Below are positions 37,544 through 46,171 of a stretch of DNA of 64,000 nucleotides, piece by piece (position 1 is the stretch's first letter; the number at the start of each line of letters is the position of its first letter). The notes under the pieces are model-generated. The model did not search any database. It had not been told where the DNA came from and worked only from the letters and a program-made list of their open reading frames with translations. The DNA lies in NCBI RefSeq assembly GCF_030678875.1, contig NZ_JAUUDS010000009.1:62001-126000 (forward strand), in the 5' to 3' direction. The DNA is from Sphingomonas aurea (GTDB taxonomy: Bacteria; Pseudomonadota; Alphaproteobacteria; Sphingomonadales; Sphingomonadaceae). The translations under genes and the position numbers were made by a program.

Positions 37544-39223
37544 ATGGCTGCCACCAACAGGTTCGACGCGATCGTCATCGGCTCCGGCGTCAGCGGCGGG
37601 TTCGCCGCCAAGGAACTGACCGAAAAGGGACTGCGCGTCCTGATGCTCGATCGCGGCATTATGGTCGAGCATGGCGAAGGCTATCCGTATGACGGCAAGC
37701 CCGCCTATGAGGTGCCGGCGCGCAACATCATGCCCAAGCCGCTCACCGAGAGCGATTACTTCATCGCCAAGCACGGCTATGTCGCGCCTAGCAACCGCAG
37801 CTTCTACAATGACGACCGGCTGAACCCTTATGCCTATGACGAGGGGGAGAAATTCTACTGGATCCGCCCCGCCGCGGTCGGCGGCAAGTCGCTGATCTGG
37901 GGCCGCTGGTCGTTCCGCTGGAGCCCGGACGATTTCGCCGCCAACAAGCGCGACGGCATCGATGGCGAGTGGCCGATCGGCTATGACGACGTCGCGCCCT
38001 GGTACTCCTGTGTCGAGAAATATATCGGCGTGTCGGGCTCGCGCGAGAACCTGCCCTATCTGCCCGACAGCGAGTTCCAGCCGCCGATCCCGATGAACGT
38101 CGCCGAGCAGTGGCTGAAGCCGCGGCTGGAGCAGCAGTTTCCCGGCCGCAAGCTGATCCACACCCGCCTGTCCAACATGACCGAGGACAAGCCGGACCAG
38201 AACCGCACCAAGTGCCAGTTCCGCAACCAGTGCAGCAACGGCTGCTCGTTCGGCGCCTATTTCTCGACCCAGGCGGTGACCCTGCCGGCGGCACGCGCGA
38301 CCGGGCGGCTGACGCTGCGCTCCGACGCGGTGGTCACCAACCTGACCTATGACACGCGGCGCAAGCGGGTGACGGGCGTGCGGCTGGTCGACGCGAAGAC
38401 CGGGCAGGCAGAGACGGTGGAGGCCGACCTGGTCTTCCTGTGCGCCTCGGCGATGGCGTCGACCCAGATCCTGATGAACTCGCGCGATCCGGCGACCGGG
38501 CGCAGCTACTTCGACACCAGCGGCACGCTCGGCCGCTATGTGATGGACCACATCTTCCGCGTCGGCATCCAGGGCGAGATCCCCGGGATGGAGGATCTGA
38601 TCGAATATGGCCGCCGACCGGGCGCCGTCTACATCCCCCGCTTCCGCAACATCGGCGGCGACGAGGGGGTCGGGTTCAAGCGCGGCTATGGTTATCAAGG
38701 CGGCGCCTATCGCTCACCGGCCGAGCCGGTCGGCTTCGGCGCGACGATGAAGCACGGCATGCGCCGCTATGGTCCGTGGCGGTTCAGCATGGGCGCGTTC
38801 GGCGAATGTTTGCCCTATGCCGACAACCGCGTGTCGCTTCACGCCAGCAAGGTCGACCGTTTCGGCATGCCGTTGATGCGCTTCGACGTGACCTTCCGCG
38901 ACAACGAGCTGCGGATGATGGCCGACGCGCGTCGCCAGGGCGAGGCGATGCTGAGGGCCGCGGGTCTGGCCAACGTCACCAGCAACGAGGACGAGCACGT
39001 CCCCGGCGACGCGATCCACGAGATGGGCGGCGCGCGCATGGGTCGCGACCCGCGCAAGTCCGTGCTGAACAGCTGGAGCCAGGCGCACGACGCGAGCAAC
39101 CTCTACGTTACCGACGGTGCGCAGATGGCGTCGATCTCGTGCGTGAACCCGTCGCTGACCTTCATGGCGCTGACCGCCCGTGCCGCCGACCACGCGGTCA
39201 AGGGGCTGAAGGCGGGCGCATAG
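37544..39223 (+). CDS. GMC oxidoreductase, probable glucoside 3-dehydrogenase large subunit
   Basis: A 559-residue FAD enzyme of the gluconate/glucoside dehydrogenase branch. The FAD motif is AIVIGSGVSGGFAAKELTEK; PAAVGGKSLIWGRWSFRW and CQFRNQCSNGCSFGAYFS (cysteines that may bind an Fe-S cluster) follow; the C-terminus holds HEMGGARMGRD with the likely active-site His and YVTDGAQMASISCVNPS. It has no signal peptide, consistent with piggy-back export by the Tat-signal-bearing subunit 3. With that subunit and a cytochrome it forms a three-part sugar dehydrogenase similar to the LacABC system of Caulobacter, which turns lactose into 3-ketolactose. GGAGAGGGCGAATA precedes the ATG. Last gene of the operon. 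Confidence 0.9.
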   Translation: MAATNRFDAIVIGSGVSGGFAAKELTEKGLRVLMLDRGIMVEHGEGYPYDGKPAYEVPARNIMPKPLTESDYFIAKHGYVAPSNRSFYNDDRLNPYAYDEGEKFYWIRPAAVGGKSLIWGRWSFRWSPDDFAANKRDGIDGEWPIGYDDVAPWYSCVEKYIGVSGSRENLPYLPDSEFQPPIPMNVAEQWLKPRLEQQFPGRKLIHTRLSNMTEDKPDQNRTKCQFRNQCSNGCSFGAYFSTQAVTLPAARATGRLTLRSDAVVTNLTYDTRRKRVTGVRLVDAKTGQAETVEADLVFLCASAMASTQILMNSRDPATGRSYFDTSGTLGRYVMDHIFRVGIQGEIPGMEDLIEYGRRPGAVYIPRFRNIGGDEGVGFKRGYGYQGGAYRSPAEPVGFGATMKHGMRRYGPWRFSMGAFGECLPYADNRVSLHASKVDRFGMPLMRFDVTFRDNELRMMADARRQGEAMLRAAGLANVTSNEDEHVPGDAIHEMGGARMGRDPRKSVLNSWSQAHDASNLYVTDGAQMASISCVNPSLTFMALTARAADHAVKGLKAGA

Positions 39224-39233
39224 GGAGAAGGCC

Positions 39234-39260
39234 GTCATGCCGGGCGCGTCCCGGCATGAC
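39234..39260. repeat. REP-like hairpin, possible terminator
   Basis: GTCATGCCGGG-CGCGT-CCCGGCATGAC has an 11-base perfect stem and a 5-base loop. The unit is the same as in the larger repeat at 15110-15203. It lies in the convergent gap after the GMC gene and before the cell-wall hydrolase, where it may end both transcripts. No long T-run follows on either side. Confidence 0.7.
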
Positions 39261-39278
39261 GATCGAACCGCACCCGCC

Positions 39279-39944
39279 TCAGCGTCGCTGGTAGAACAGG
39301 TGCGGCCCGACGCGGGCGACCTTGGTCAGGGTCGGCCGCCAATAGGGCACCACCCAGTCGGCGTGGTAGTGGGTGGCCCGCCCCACCGGCGCGAAGACGC
39401 GGCCTGACAGTGCGCGGTTGGCCGCACGCCGCGCCGCCGCCCAGCCGAGCCGTATCGGCCGGCGCCGCACCGAGCCGTCGCAGGTGAACGAGAACTGGCA
39501 GCCGGTCGCCCGCGCCGCACCCTGATACACCACGCCGCAGATCGTGCGGGGAAAGCCCGGTGCGCGGACGCGGTTCAGGATCACCTGCATCACCGCCCGC
39601 TGCCCGCGCGCGTCGCCGCCGATCTCATAGAGCGCGGCGGTGGCGAGGCAGTCGACCGCCTGTGCCCGCGCCGCCGGACCGCCGCGGAACCGGTAAGGTT
39701 CGGCTCGGCTGCGGCGGCGCCACTGCACGGCGACCTTCGCATTCGACGCGCGCGCCTCCGCCATCGTCATCGGCCGCGCGACGTTCGGCGGCGGTGCGGC
39801 GGCGAAGCGCCACGGGCCGAGGATGCCGACACCCGCGACGATGAAGACGGTGATGCCGAGCAGCAGCAGCCAGTATTCGGCCGCACCGGCACGCTGTCGG
39901 CGGCCGTTTCCCCCGCGCCGCCTGCCCGTCCTCCGCCTGGCCAT
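39279..39944 (-). CDS. SleB-like cell-wall hydrolase
   Basis: A 221-residue protein: a strongly basic N-terminus, one membrane segment (YWLLLLGITVFIVAGVGIL), a linker, and a SleB/Hydrolase_2 domain from about residue 90 (DCLATAALYEIGGDARGQRA, VMQVILNRVRAPGFPRTICG, GCQFSFTCDGS, THYHADWVVPYW). Family members cut peptidoglycan as lytic transglycosylases or muramidases. The catalytic Glu of many family members is replaced by a Tyr-Glu pair (LYEIGG) here. Common as a housekeeping gene in sphingomonads. It lies 22 bases downstream of the alpha/beta hydrolase gene on the same strand. Confidence 0.85.
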   Translation of the reverse strand: MARRRTGRRRGGNGRRQRAGAAEYWLLLLGITVFIVAGVGILGPWRFAAAPPPNVARPMTMAEARASNAKVAVQWRRRSRAEPYRFRGGPAARAQAVDCLATAALYEIGGDARGQRAVMQVILNRVRAPGFPRTICGVVYQGAARATGCQFSFTCDGSVRRRPIRLGWAAARRAANRALSGRVFAPVGRATHYHADWVVPYWRPTLTKVARVGPHLFYQRR

Positions 39945-39966
39945 GATGGATCGCCGACGCTGCCGC

Positions 39967-41058
39967 TCAGTCGGTCCGCCGCAGCAGCGCAGCCAGATCC
40001 TGCTTCCAGAAGCGGGCAGCGGTGTGGGTGCCGTGCCCGCGCGTGTCGTCCGTTTCCGGGATCAGGCGGAAACTGGCATCCTTCATCCGCGCGATCGCTT
40101 GGCGCGGATAGTCCAGCCCACGTGGATTGATGAAGTCGTCGGCGGAGTTGATCCAGCTGGTCGGCGCGGTGATCGCCTCCAGCCGCGGCCAGGGATCATA
40201 GGTGCGCGACGCGTCGATCTGATAGAGCAGGTCGTTGGCGTCGATCTGCGCCATCGATGCCGCCACCCGCTGGCGCGCGAACGCCGCCGCGGTCTCCCGC
40301 GTGGGATATTGCGCCTGGTAATAGAGCGGCGCGGCGCCGGCGACGAACAACAGGCTGGCGGCGGTGCGGATACCCTGCACCGGCGGCGACCGGTACTCGC
40401 CCGCCGCCCAGGCGGGATCGGCCCTGATCCCGTCGATCGCGAGCTGTCGCCACATCCGGTTCAACCCGGCGATCTCGACCGGTTCGCAGGCGAGCGGCAT
40501 CAGCGCGCGGGCGAAATCGGGATGCGTCTCGCCCCAGACGAAGCTGTGCATGCAGCCCATCGACGTGCCCATGATGAGGCGCATGCGCCGGATGCCCAGC
40601 CCGTCCTTCAGCAGCCGGTACTGCGCCTCGACCATGTCGTCATAGTCATAGGCCGGAAAGCGCATGCGCAGCCCGTCCGACGGCTTCGACGATTTCCCGT
40701 GGCCGATGCCATCGGGCAGGATGATCCAGTAGCGCGCCAGGTCGAGCGGCTGCCCCGGCCCGTACAGCTCGTCGGCGAAGGACGGCGCCAGGAACTGGCG
40801 GCCGGTGCCGCCGGTCCCGTGCAGGATCATCACCGCATTGTCGATCTCGCCGTGCGCGTCGCGATGCGGCTTGCCGAGGGTCGTGTAGTTGATCCTGAGC
40901 GCCGGCAGCGACTGGCCCGACCGGAAGCGGAAGTCGCGGATGACGAACTGCGCATCGCGCGCCGGCCACCGCGACGCGGCCGCCACGGGAGTCGTGGCGG
41001 GCGCGAGCGGCGGCACCGGGGCGGCCTGGGCGAGGAGAAGCAATAGCGTCGAGAGCAT
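39967..41058 (-). CDS. Exported alpha/beta hydrolase, homoserine acetyltransferase-like
   Basis: A 363-residue protein of the MetX-like alpha/beta hydrolase group. The short signal peptide MLSTLLLLLAQAAP is followed by FRFRSGQSLPALRINYTTLG, the oxyanion region ILHGTGGTGRQF, LPDGIGHGKSSKPSDG, and the nucleophile elbow GTSMGCMHSF (Ser). The Asp of the triad probably lies in INSADDFINP and the His in RGHGTHTAA. Despite the family resemblance, an exported form is unlikely to be the methionine-pathway enzyme; an esterase or acyltransferase acting in the periplasm is more likely. The start lies after AGGGTGGCGCC. Confidence 0.8.
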   Translation of the reverse strand: MLSTLLLLLAQAAPVPPLAPATTPVAAASRWPARDAQFVIRDFRFRSGQSLPALRINYTTLGKPHRDAHGEIDNAVMILHGTGGTGRQFLAPSFADELYGPGQPLDLARYWIILPDGIGHGKSSKPSDGLRMRFPAYDYDDMVEAQYRLLKDGLGIRRMRLIMGTSMGCMHSFVWGETHPDFARALMPLACEPVEIAGLNRMWRQLAIDGIRADPAWAAGEYRSPPVQGIRTAASLLFVAGAAPLYYQAQYPTRETAAAFARQRVAASMAQIDANDLLYQIDASRTYDPWPRLEAITAPTSWINSADDFINPRGLDYPRQAIARMKDASFRLIPETDDTRGHGTHTAARFWKQDLAALLRRTD

Positions 41059-41147
41059 GGCGCCACCCTGCGCGCGTTGTGGGCCGTCGCCAAGCCATCC
41101 GCGCAAATCCGCTGGCGCATCGGACGAAATCCGCCGATCCTGCGGCG

Positions 41148-41705
41148 ATGAAGGTCTTTCTCGATTTCGAGGCGTCGTCGCTGTCCGACCGCAGCTATCC
41201 GGTCGAGGTCGCCTGGGTGCTCGAGGATGGCGGGTCGGAAAGCCACCTGATCGCCCCCGCAACGGACTGGGACGACTGGGACCCGGTCGCCCAGTCGATC
41301 CACGGCATCGCCCGCGAGCAGCTGGTCCGCGATGGCACCCCGCACGACCGCGTCGCGCACCGGATGGTCGAGGCGCTGACCGGCCACGACCTGTTCGCCA
41401 GTGCCCCCTCGTGGGACGGCAAGTGGCTGAGCCACCTGCTCCGCACCGCCGGTCTGCCACGCCACAGCCTGAGGCTGCGCGACACCGACGAGGCGCTGCG
41501 GGACAGCTGCACCGCGATCCTGCAACCGGTCCTCGATCCCGCACGGCTGAAGATCGAGGTGCACAATATCGTCGCGCGGGCGAGCGCCGCCAAGACCGCC
41601 ACGCCCGCGCACCGCGCCCTGGCCGATGCCATGGGCGAGCATGACACCTGGCGCCGCGCGGAGCAGGCCGCGCGCGCGCTCGCCGCCCGAATGGCGGACG
41701 GTTAG
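41148..41705 (+). CDS. DnaQ-like 3'-5' exonuclease
   Basis: A 185-residue DEDDh exonuclease. MKVFLDFEASS supplies the first Asp-x-Glu, SIHGIAREQL the typical 'HGI' motif, SAPSWDGKWL the second Asp, and the last His and Asp are in PAHRALADA. Single-domain proteins of this kind act in DNA or RNA end trimming. It has the size of RNase T/epsilon-like stand-alone enzymes. No strong ribosome site precedes the ATG at 41148, but earlier residues in the frame do not fit the fold. It ends 1 base before the convergent Rap1a-like gene. Confidence 0.83.
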   Translation: MKVFLDFEASSLSDRSYPVEVAWVLEDGGSESHLIAPATDWDDWDPVAQSIHGIAREQLVRDGTPHDRVAHRMVEALTGHDLFASAPSWDGKWLSHLLRTAGLPRHSLRLRDTDEALRDSCTAILQPVLDPARLKIEVHNIVARASAAKTATPAHRALADAMGEHDTWRRAEQAARALAARMADG

Positions 41706-41706
41706 G

Positions 41707-42033
41707 CTAGCGCCGCGTCTTGCAGGGAAAGCTGGCGCGCAGCGCGTCGCGCACCACGAAGGAGGGCGCGCTGTCGGACTTCCTGCCCTTCTTGCGCAGA
41801 TACCTGCGCACGGCGGCGACCACCTCGATGTTCGAGGACCGGGTCGGCGAGGGGCAGATCTGGTGCGCCAGCGACAGGCCATCGAAGATGCCGAGGATAT
41901 AGCCGGTGCAGAAGGTCGCCGCCGGATCGGCGTCCTTGCCGCGACACTGCTGGACAAGCTGCGGCGTCTGGAGGGCGCTTACCACCACCGGCGGCTCCTT
42001 GGCCGCCAGCGCGGCGAGCAGCAGCACGAGCAT
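41707..42033 (-). CDS. Rap1a/Tai-family small exported protein
   Basis: A 108-residue protein with signal peptide MLVLLLAALAA and the Cys pattern of the Rap1a/Tai family: QLVQQCRG, AATFCTGYILGIFDGLS, HQICPSP and, at the end, ALRASFPCKTRR. Members include immunity proteins against type VI amidase effectors, but most sphingomonad copies stand alone. No effector gene is visible nearby, so the function is open. ATG 42033 is preferred over the GTG 6 bases upstream because GGAGG lies 7 bases before it. Confidence 0.75.
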   Translation of the reverse strand: MLVLLLAALAAKEPPVVVSALQTPQLVQQCRGKDADPAATFCTGYILGIFDGLSLAHQICPSPTRSSNIEVVAAVRRYLRKKGRKSDSAPSFVVRDALRASFPCKTRR

Positions 42034-42066
42034 GTTCACTCCTCCGGCTTCGGGAAACGGGTCAGG

Positions 42067-42834
42067 TCATCGCCCGGCCGACGCGGTCGTCAGATACGGC
42101 AGCAGCCGTAGCCGCGGGAACACGTCGTCGACCGGCCTGGTGTCGGGCAGGATATAGACCACGCCGCCATGCTTCTGGAACACCGGCCGCAACGTCCCGG
42201 TGTAGAAACGGGTGCCGACATTGATGCACCCGAAGGTGACGCGATTGTCGTCCGGCGTCGGCGTCAGCAGCCGTTCGACCCGGTGTTCGCTCTTGTTGGT
42301 GGTGATGACCGCGTGGAGCGCCACCGAGTTGGCATAATCCACCCAGATCACGCGCTGGTTGCCGAACGCCCGCCCGAATTTGGCGACGAAGCGTCCCGCC
42401 GGCGTCGTCCGCTCCGCCGGGCCGATATCGGACAGCTTCTTCGCGCCCACGCCCGGTGACGAGTCGTCGCCCACGCCCATGCCCAGCAGCACTGGTGTGG
42501 TGCCGAGCAGCGTGCTGTCGGCATCGAACAGGAGGAGCGAGGCGGTCTGCTTGTCGATCACGGCATAGGGCAGCTTGCCGTTGTCGCGCGCCGCCGCGAC
42601 CCAGGCGATCAGGCGGCTCGCCTCTGCCGATGGCTCTATCGCCGGCACCACCGGGGCGTCGGCCGGTTTGGCCGGCTTGACGCGGGCAGCGGTGGGCCGG
42701 GCCGCCGCCTTTGGCGGACGCGACGTCGCGCCCGCATTGGCCGCGAGCGCCGGCGCTGGTGCGACGAGCACCAGCGCCAGCGCCGCGGTCACGCAGGCGC
42801 GACGATCGAAACGGAACAGCTTTGTGGGCACCAC
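42067..42834 (-). CDS. YkuD-family L,D-transpeptidase-like protein
   Basis: A 255-residue exported protein. Signal peptide (RRACVTAALALVLVAPAPALA), a Pro/Ala/Lys-rich linker to about residue 65, then a YkuD-type domain: RTTPAGRFVAKFG, NSVALHAV (His), and the catalytic region DNRVTFGCINV with the Cys. The usual SHGC(I/V)R motif is altered to TFGCIN, so activity is likely but not certain. Such enzymes make 3-3 crosslinks in peptidoglycan or anchor lipoproteins to it. A small lipoprotein gene lies 53 bases upstream on the same strand. Confidence 0.83.
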   Translation of the reverse strand: MVPTKLFRFDRRACVTAALALVLVAPAPALAANAGATSRPPKAAARPTAARVKPAKPADAPVVPAIEPSAEASRLIAWVAAARDNGKLPYAVIDKQTASLLLFDADSTLLGTTPVLLGMGVGDDSSPGVGAKKLSDIGPAERTTPAGRFVAKFGRAFGNQRVIWVDYANSVALHAVITTNKSEHRVERLLTPTPDDNRVTFGCINVGTRFYTGTLRPVFQKHGGVVYILPDTRPVDDVFPRLRLLPYLTTASAGR

Positions 42835-42887
42835 GGCCTTTTCGACGGACCTAATCGCCGATGCAAGCCCGTTGCGCCACGCCGCGT

Positions 42888-43199
42888 TCAGCCGCGCGGG
42901 CGACGCTGGCGCTGCTGCGCCTGCTGCTGGACCCGCTGGTCGATCCCGTCGACGCGCCCGGTCAGCTGGTCAAGGCGCTGGCCATTCTGCTGCGCCTGAC
43001 CGGCGGCGGCCTGTGCCTGGCTCAGCGCCTCGCCCGACGTACCCTCGACCGTCCGCAGGCGGCCGTCCATGCCGTCGATGCGTGAGTTGACCGTCGCGAT
43101 CTGCTCGTTGACATAGCCCTTGGTAGCGCAGCCGCCGAGCATGGTCGCTCCGCCCAGGATCATCGCGGCCACGGCCGACCGGTACATATTGGACTTCAT
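42888..43199 (-). CDS. Small outer-membrane lipoprotein with coiled coil
   Basis: A 103-residue lipoprotein. The lipobox LGGC (Cys24) ends a short signal (MYRSAVAAMILGGATM). The mature part is a heptad-rich coiled coil with alternating Ala/Gln (GEALSQAQAAAGQAQQNGQR), closing with a basic tail QRQRRPRG. This resembles alanine-zipper or Lpp-like proteins that bridge the outer membrane to peptidoglycan. The L,D-transpeptidase-like gene is next downstream, which fits such a link. No close family is recognised. Confidence 0.75.
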   Translation of the reverse strand: MKSNMYRSAVAAMILGGATMLGGCATKGYVNEQIATVNSRIDGMDGRLRTVEGTSGEALSQAQAAAGQAQQNGQRLDQLTGRVDGIDQRVQQQAQQRQRRPRG

Positions 43200-43540
43200 C
43201 TACTCGCCTCTCGCGACGTTGGTAACGCATGGATGAAGCTCGGGGCCGTCAGGATTGGCAATCGTTATCGGTCGAAATGTGCCCGATTCGGGACAGGAAG
43301 GCGGGATGATTATGCGATTTTTCTCTTATCGGGCATGCGACTCGGCATCGTCATCCACGACTCGGTCCCTTCAGGGACCGCGCCGCGCCTAAACTGAGCG
43401 AATAGGGGCGCAGTCGGAAGGAAGCCATCGATCGGTCGACCGACCGTCCCACTTTTCGAGTTTATCAGGCTTTGCAACACAGTCGGCACTGTGCAGACTG
43501 CCAATGTCGGCGGGGGCCGGCGATGACTGTTCGGGGGGAC
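43200..43540. other. Intergenic region with a hairpin
   Basis: A 341-base gap between the divergent lipoprotein and M48 operon genes; no gene is visible. It contains a perfect hairpin CGGTCCC-TTCA-GGGACCG (43363-43380) and the 12-base palindrome TCGGTCGACCGA (43432-43443), either of which could be a regulatory site for the operon starting at 43541. Confidence 0.5.
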
Positions 43541-44302
43541 ATGATGTTCGGGAAGCTGACCGCTGCCGTTCTGGCAGCTGCCGTAATCGCTGTGCCTGTA
43601 GGTGCGCAGGAACGGACGGCGGTCAGGAACGGTTTCGATCCGGCCACGGCGACCGGCAAGACCATACTCGTGATGAGGCCGACGGTACGGGTCGGCGCGC
43701 AGTCGACGGGCGGCATGTTCGAGCCGAATGGCGACTGGACCGAACAGGCCCGCAAGAACATCGACGTCGCCCTGGCCAAGATCCAGGGCAAGCTGGGCAA
43801 CAAGGTGATCGCTGCGCCCGAAGCGTATGGCGATGACGCGCAGCTGTCCGAGGAATATGCCGCGCTGTTCGCCGCCGTGTCGCAATCGGCGATCACCTAT
43901 CAGTTCTTCAAGGGCAATCGTCTGCCCACCAAGAAGCGCGACAACAGGGACGACGTGTTCGACTGGTCGCTCGGCTCCGGCGTCGCTGCTCTGCCTGGCG
44001 CCAGGGACGCCGATTATGCGCTCTTCATCTACAACAAGGATGCCTACGGTTCGACCGGGCGCAAGCTGTTGCAGGTCGTGGCGCTGCTGGGGCCGGGCAT
44101 GGCGGTCAAGTCGGGAGAGCATGCCGGCTATGCGGGCCTGGTCGACCTCAGGACCGGCGACCTGCTCTGGCTGAACGCCGATGGCGCGATGGGCGGCGAC
44201 GTGCGCACGGCGGAAGGCGCCGACAAGCGGGTCGGCCAGCTGCTCGAGGCGTTTCCGGGTAGCCAGCTGGCACCGGCGCCGATCGCGGGGGTCGCACCGT
44301 GA
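43541..44302 (+). CDS. Exported protein of unknown function (M48 operon, gene 1)
   Basis: A 253-residue protein with signal peptide (MMFGKLTAAVLAAAVIAVPVGAQ). The rest is soluble alpha/beta: TILVMRPTVRVGAQSTGG near the start, a charged helix NGDWTEQARKNIDVALAKIQ, and DADYALFIYNKDAYGSTG and TGDLLWLNADGAMGGDVRT towards the end. This pattern recalls lipoprotein-like proteins that sense or measure cell-envelope components, but I do not recognise a family. GGGGGGAC precedes the first ATG. The next gene starts in its stop (GTGA), so it works with the M48 protease. Confidence 0.75.
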   Translation: MMFGKLTAAVLAAAVIAVPVGAQERTAVRNGFDPATATGKTILVMRPTVRVGAQSTGGMFEPNGDWTEQARKNIDVALAKIQGKLGNKVIAAPEAYGDDAQLSEEYAALFAAVSQSAITYQFFKGNRLPTKKRDNRDDVFDWSLGSGVAALPGARDADYALFIYNKDAYGSTGRKLLQVVALLGPGMAVKSGEHAGYAGLVDLRTGDLLWLNADGAMGGDVRTAEGADKRVGQLLEAFPGSQLAPAPIAGVAP

Positions 44303-45483
44303 AGGCTTGGTTGGCAGCGGCGATGCTGCTCCCTTCTGCGACGCCCGCAGCGACAATAAGATATGCACCGCTCCCGCCGCCTTATGAGGGTGTCTATCAG
44401 CCGCACGGTGTCGACGAGATCGGGATGTGGCGCGACGCCGACGAGGATGAGCGGCAGCTTGCCAACTCGCCGCTGGTCATCCGCGACGAGGCGCTGAACG
44501 GCTATGTGAAAGGCGTGCTCTGCGCCGCCGTCGGCGCGGACCGCTGCAAGGCGGCGCGCGTCTATATCCTGCGCACGCCGGTCTTCAACGCGACCATGAC
44601 GCCTAACGGCACGATGCGGGTCTTCACCGGGCTGCTGCTGCGGATGCGCAACGAAGCCGAACTCGCCGCCGTACTCGGCCATGAGTTCGGGCATTTCGAG
44701 AGGCGCCACGGGCTGAGCCGCTTCAAGGCGCAGCGCGGCGGCACCGATCTGCTCAGCTGGGCGACCGTGCTGACCGCGATGGCCGGCACCTATCAGGCGC
44801 AGTCGAGCCTCAGCAGCATGCGGACCTCGATCTATGGCGGGCTGTTCCACCATCAGCGTGACAGCGAGCGCGAGGCGGACCTGCTCGGGATCGGCTATCT
44901 GAACGCCAGCCGGTTGCGCCCGCAGGCAGCGGCGCAGGTATGGCAGAACGTCATGGCAGAGGCCACCGCCTCCGCGGCCGCCCGCGGTCTGCGGAAACCG
45001 CGCTTCGACGCGATCGCCTTTGCCGCCTCTCACCCGCCGGATGCGGAGCGGGCCGCCTATCTCGATGCGCTTGCCGTGCCCGACGGCGCCGCGCGCGAAG
45101 ACGGCGCCGCGCGCTATGCGCAGGCGATGGCGCCGTGGCTGCCGCTGTTCCTGGACGACCAGATCAAGCTGAACGACTTCGGCGGCAGCGAATATATCAT
45201 CACCCTGTTATCAGCCGGCGGCTGGAGCGCGCCCCTGTGGCTGGCCCGCGGCGACCTTTACCGGGTCCGCGGCAATCCGCGCGACCTGGTCGCCGCTGCC
45301 GATTTCTACGCCCATGCCGTCGCGCTCGATCCCCGGCTGGCAGAGGCACAGCGCGGGCTTGGCCTTTCGCTCCTGAAAACGGGGCATCGTGCCGAGGGGC
45401 AGGCGGCGCTCGGCCGTTATCTGGCGCTGAAGCCCGAGGCCCCCGACGCCGCGATGATCGGCATGTTGACGAAGGATTTCTGA
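44299..45483 (+). CDS. Exported M48-family metalloprotease with C-terminal TPR
   Basis: A 394-residue protein starting at GTG. A short signal (MKAWLAAAMLLPSATPAA) is followed by an M48 peptidase domain: zinc motif HEFGH at 128-132, third ligand Glu in READLLGIGY, and the long LINK-like helix region between. The last 100 residues hold tetratricopeptide repeats (DFYAHAVALDPRLAEAQRGL, GQAALGRYLALKPEAPDA). It resembles the BepA/LoiP type of periplasmic quality-control proteases. It sits in a three-gene operon with two unknown exported proteins, and both gene borders are tight. Confidence 0.87.
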   Translation: MKAWLAAAMLLPSATPAATIRYAPLPPPYEGVYQPHGVDEIGMWRDADEDERQLANSPLVIRDEALNGYVKGVLCAAVGADRCKAARVYILRTPVFNATMTPNGTMRVFTGLLLRMRNEAELAAVLGHEFGHFERRHGLSRFKAQRGGTDLLSWATVLTAMAGTYQAQSSLSSMRTSIYGGLFHHQRDSEREADLLGIGYLNASRLRPQAAAQVWQNVMAEATASAAARGLRKPRFDAIAFAASHPPDAERAAYLDALAVPDGAAREDGAARYAQAMAPWLPLFLDDQIKLNDFGGSEYIITLLSAGGWSAPLWLARGDLYRVRGNPRDLVAAADFYAHAVALDPRLAEAQRGLGLSLLKTGHRAEGQAALGRYLALKPEAPDAAMIGMLTKDF

Positions 45484-45485
45484 CG

Positions 45486-46088
45486 ATGCGTCGTACCGGA
45501 ACCACCACGCTCCTCCTGGCACTCGCCCTGTCCGCCGCGGTGACGGTGCCGGGCTTCGCGGCCAATGCCTTTCGCGAGCGGGGCAAGGCCAGCACCATCG
45601 CCGACTCGCTGTTGACGATAACGCCGACGCGCGATTGGAACCGGCTGGGCATCTCGCCGGGCAAGAAGACCGAAGTCTGGACACTCGATGGAGAGGAGCT
45701 GAACGACGTCACCTTCTTCGCCGGTATAGAGCCTGGCAAACCGTTGATCCGCGAGGTCAGCAAGAAGCGGAAGCCGCTGCCGAAATTCACCCGCGACACG
45801 CTGCTGGTCGACATTCCCGAACTGCTCGAGGGCACCTATCGCGCCAGCCGGAACATCGCGACCTTCACCGTCTCGGGCGCCAGGCCGGACCGGTTCCTCG
45901 ACCGCGACGGCATCCGCTTTACCTTCGACTATGTCGATGAGGACAATCTGCCACGCCGCGGCGAGGGGCGGGCGAGCCTGGTCGACGGCCTGCTTTACAT
46001 GGCGACGTTCAGCGCGCCCCGGCTATACTATCATGATCGCACCTTGGCCGATTTCCATGCCTTAACGGACGCTGCCAGACTTAACTGA
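45486..46088 (+). CDS. Exported protein of unknown function (M48 operon, gene 3)
   Basis: A 200-residue protein with signal peptide (TTLLLALALSAAVTVPGFA). The mature protein is mostly beta by eye: DSLLTITPTRDWNRLG, KTEVWTLDGEELNDVTFFAG, then a YRASRNIATFTVSGARPDRF segment and GLLYMATFSAPRLYYHD at the end. No family is recognised. It begins 3 bases after the M48 stop, so it belongs to the same unit, perhaps as a substrate or partner. Confidence 0.75.
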   Translation: MRRTGTTTLLLALALSAAVTVPGFAANAFRERGKASTIADSLLTITPTRDWNRLGISPGKKTEVWTLDGEELNDVTFFAGIEPGKPLIREVSKKRKPLPKFTRDTLLVDIPELLEGTYRASRNIATFTVSGARPDRFLDRDGIRFTFDYVDEDNLPRRGEGRASLVDGLLYMATFSAPRLYYHDRTLADFHALTDAARLN

Positions 46089-46171
46089 TCCGCCGGAGCG
46101 GCAAGGGACACGGCCTGATCGATGGCGATGTCGGACGAAGGCAGGACCGACGCCCCACGCCGGAGCAGCGA

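Noticed and set aside
43432-43443. TCGGTCGACCGA palindrome as a firm operator
   Set aside because: Short GC-rich palindromes are frequent in this genome, and no regulator gene is adjacent. It is kept only as a note within the intergenic region.
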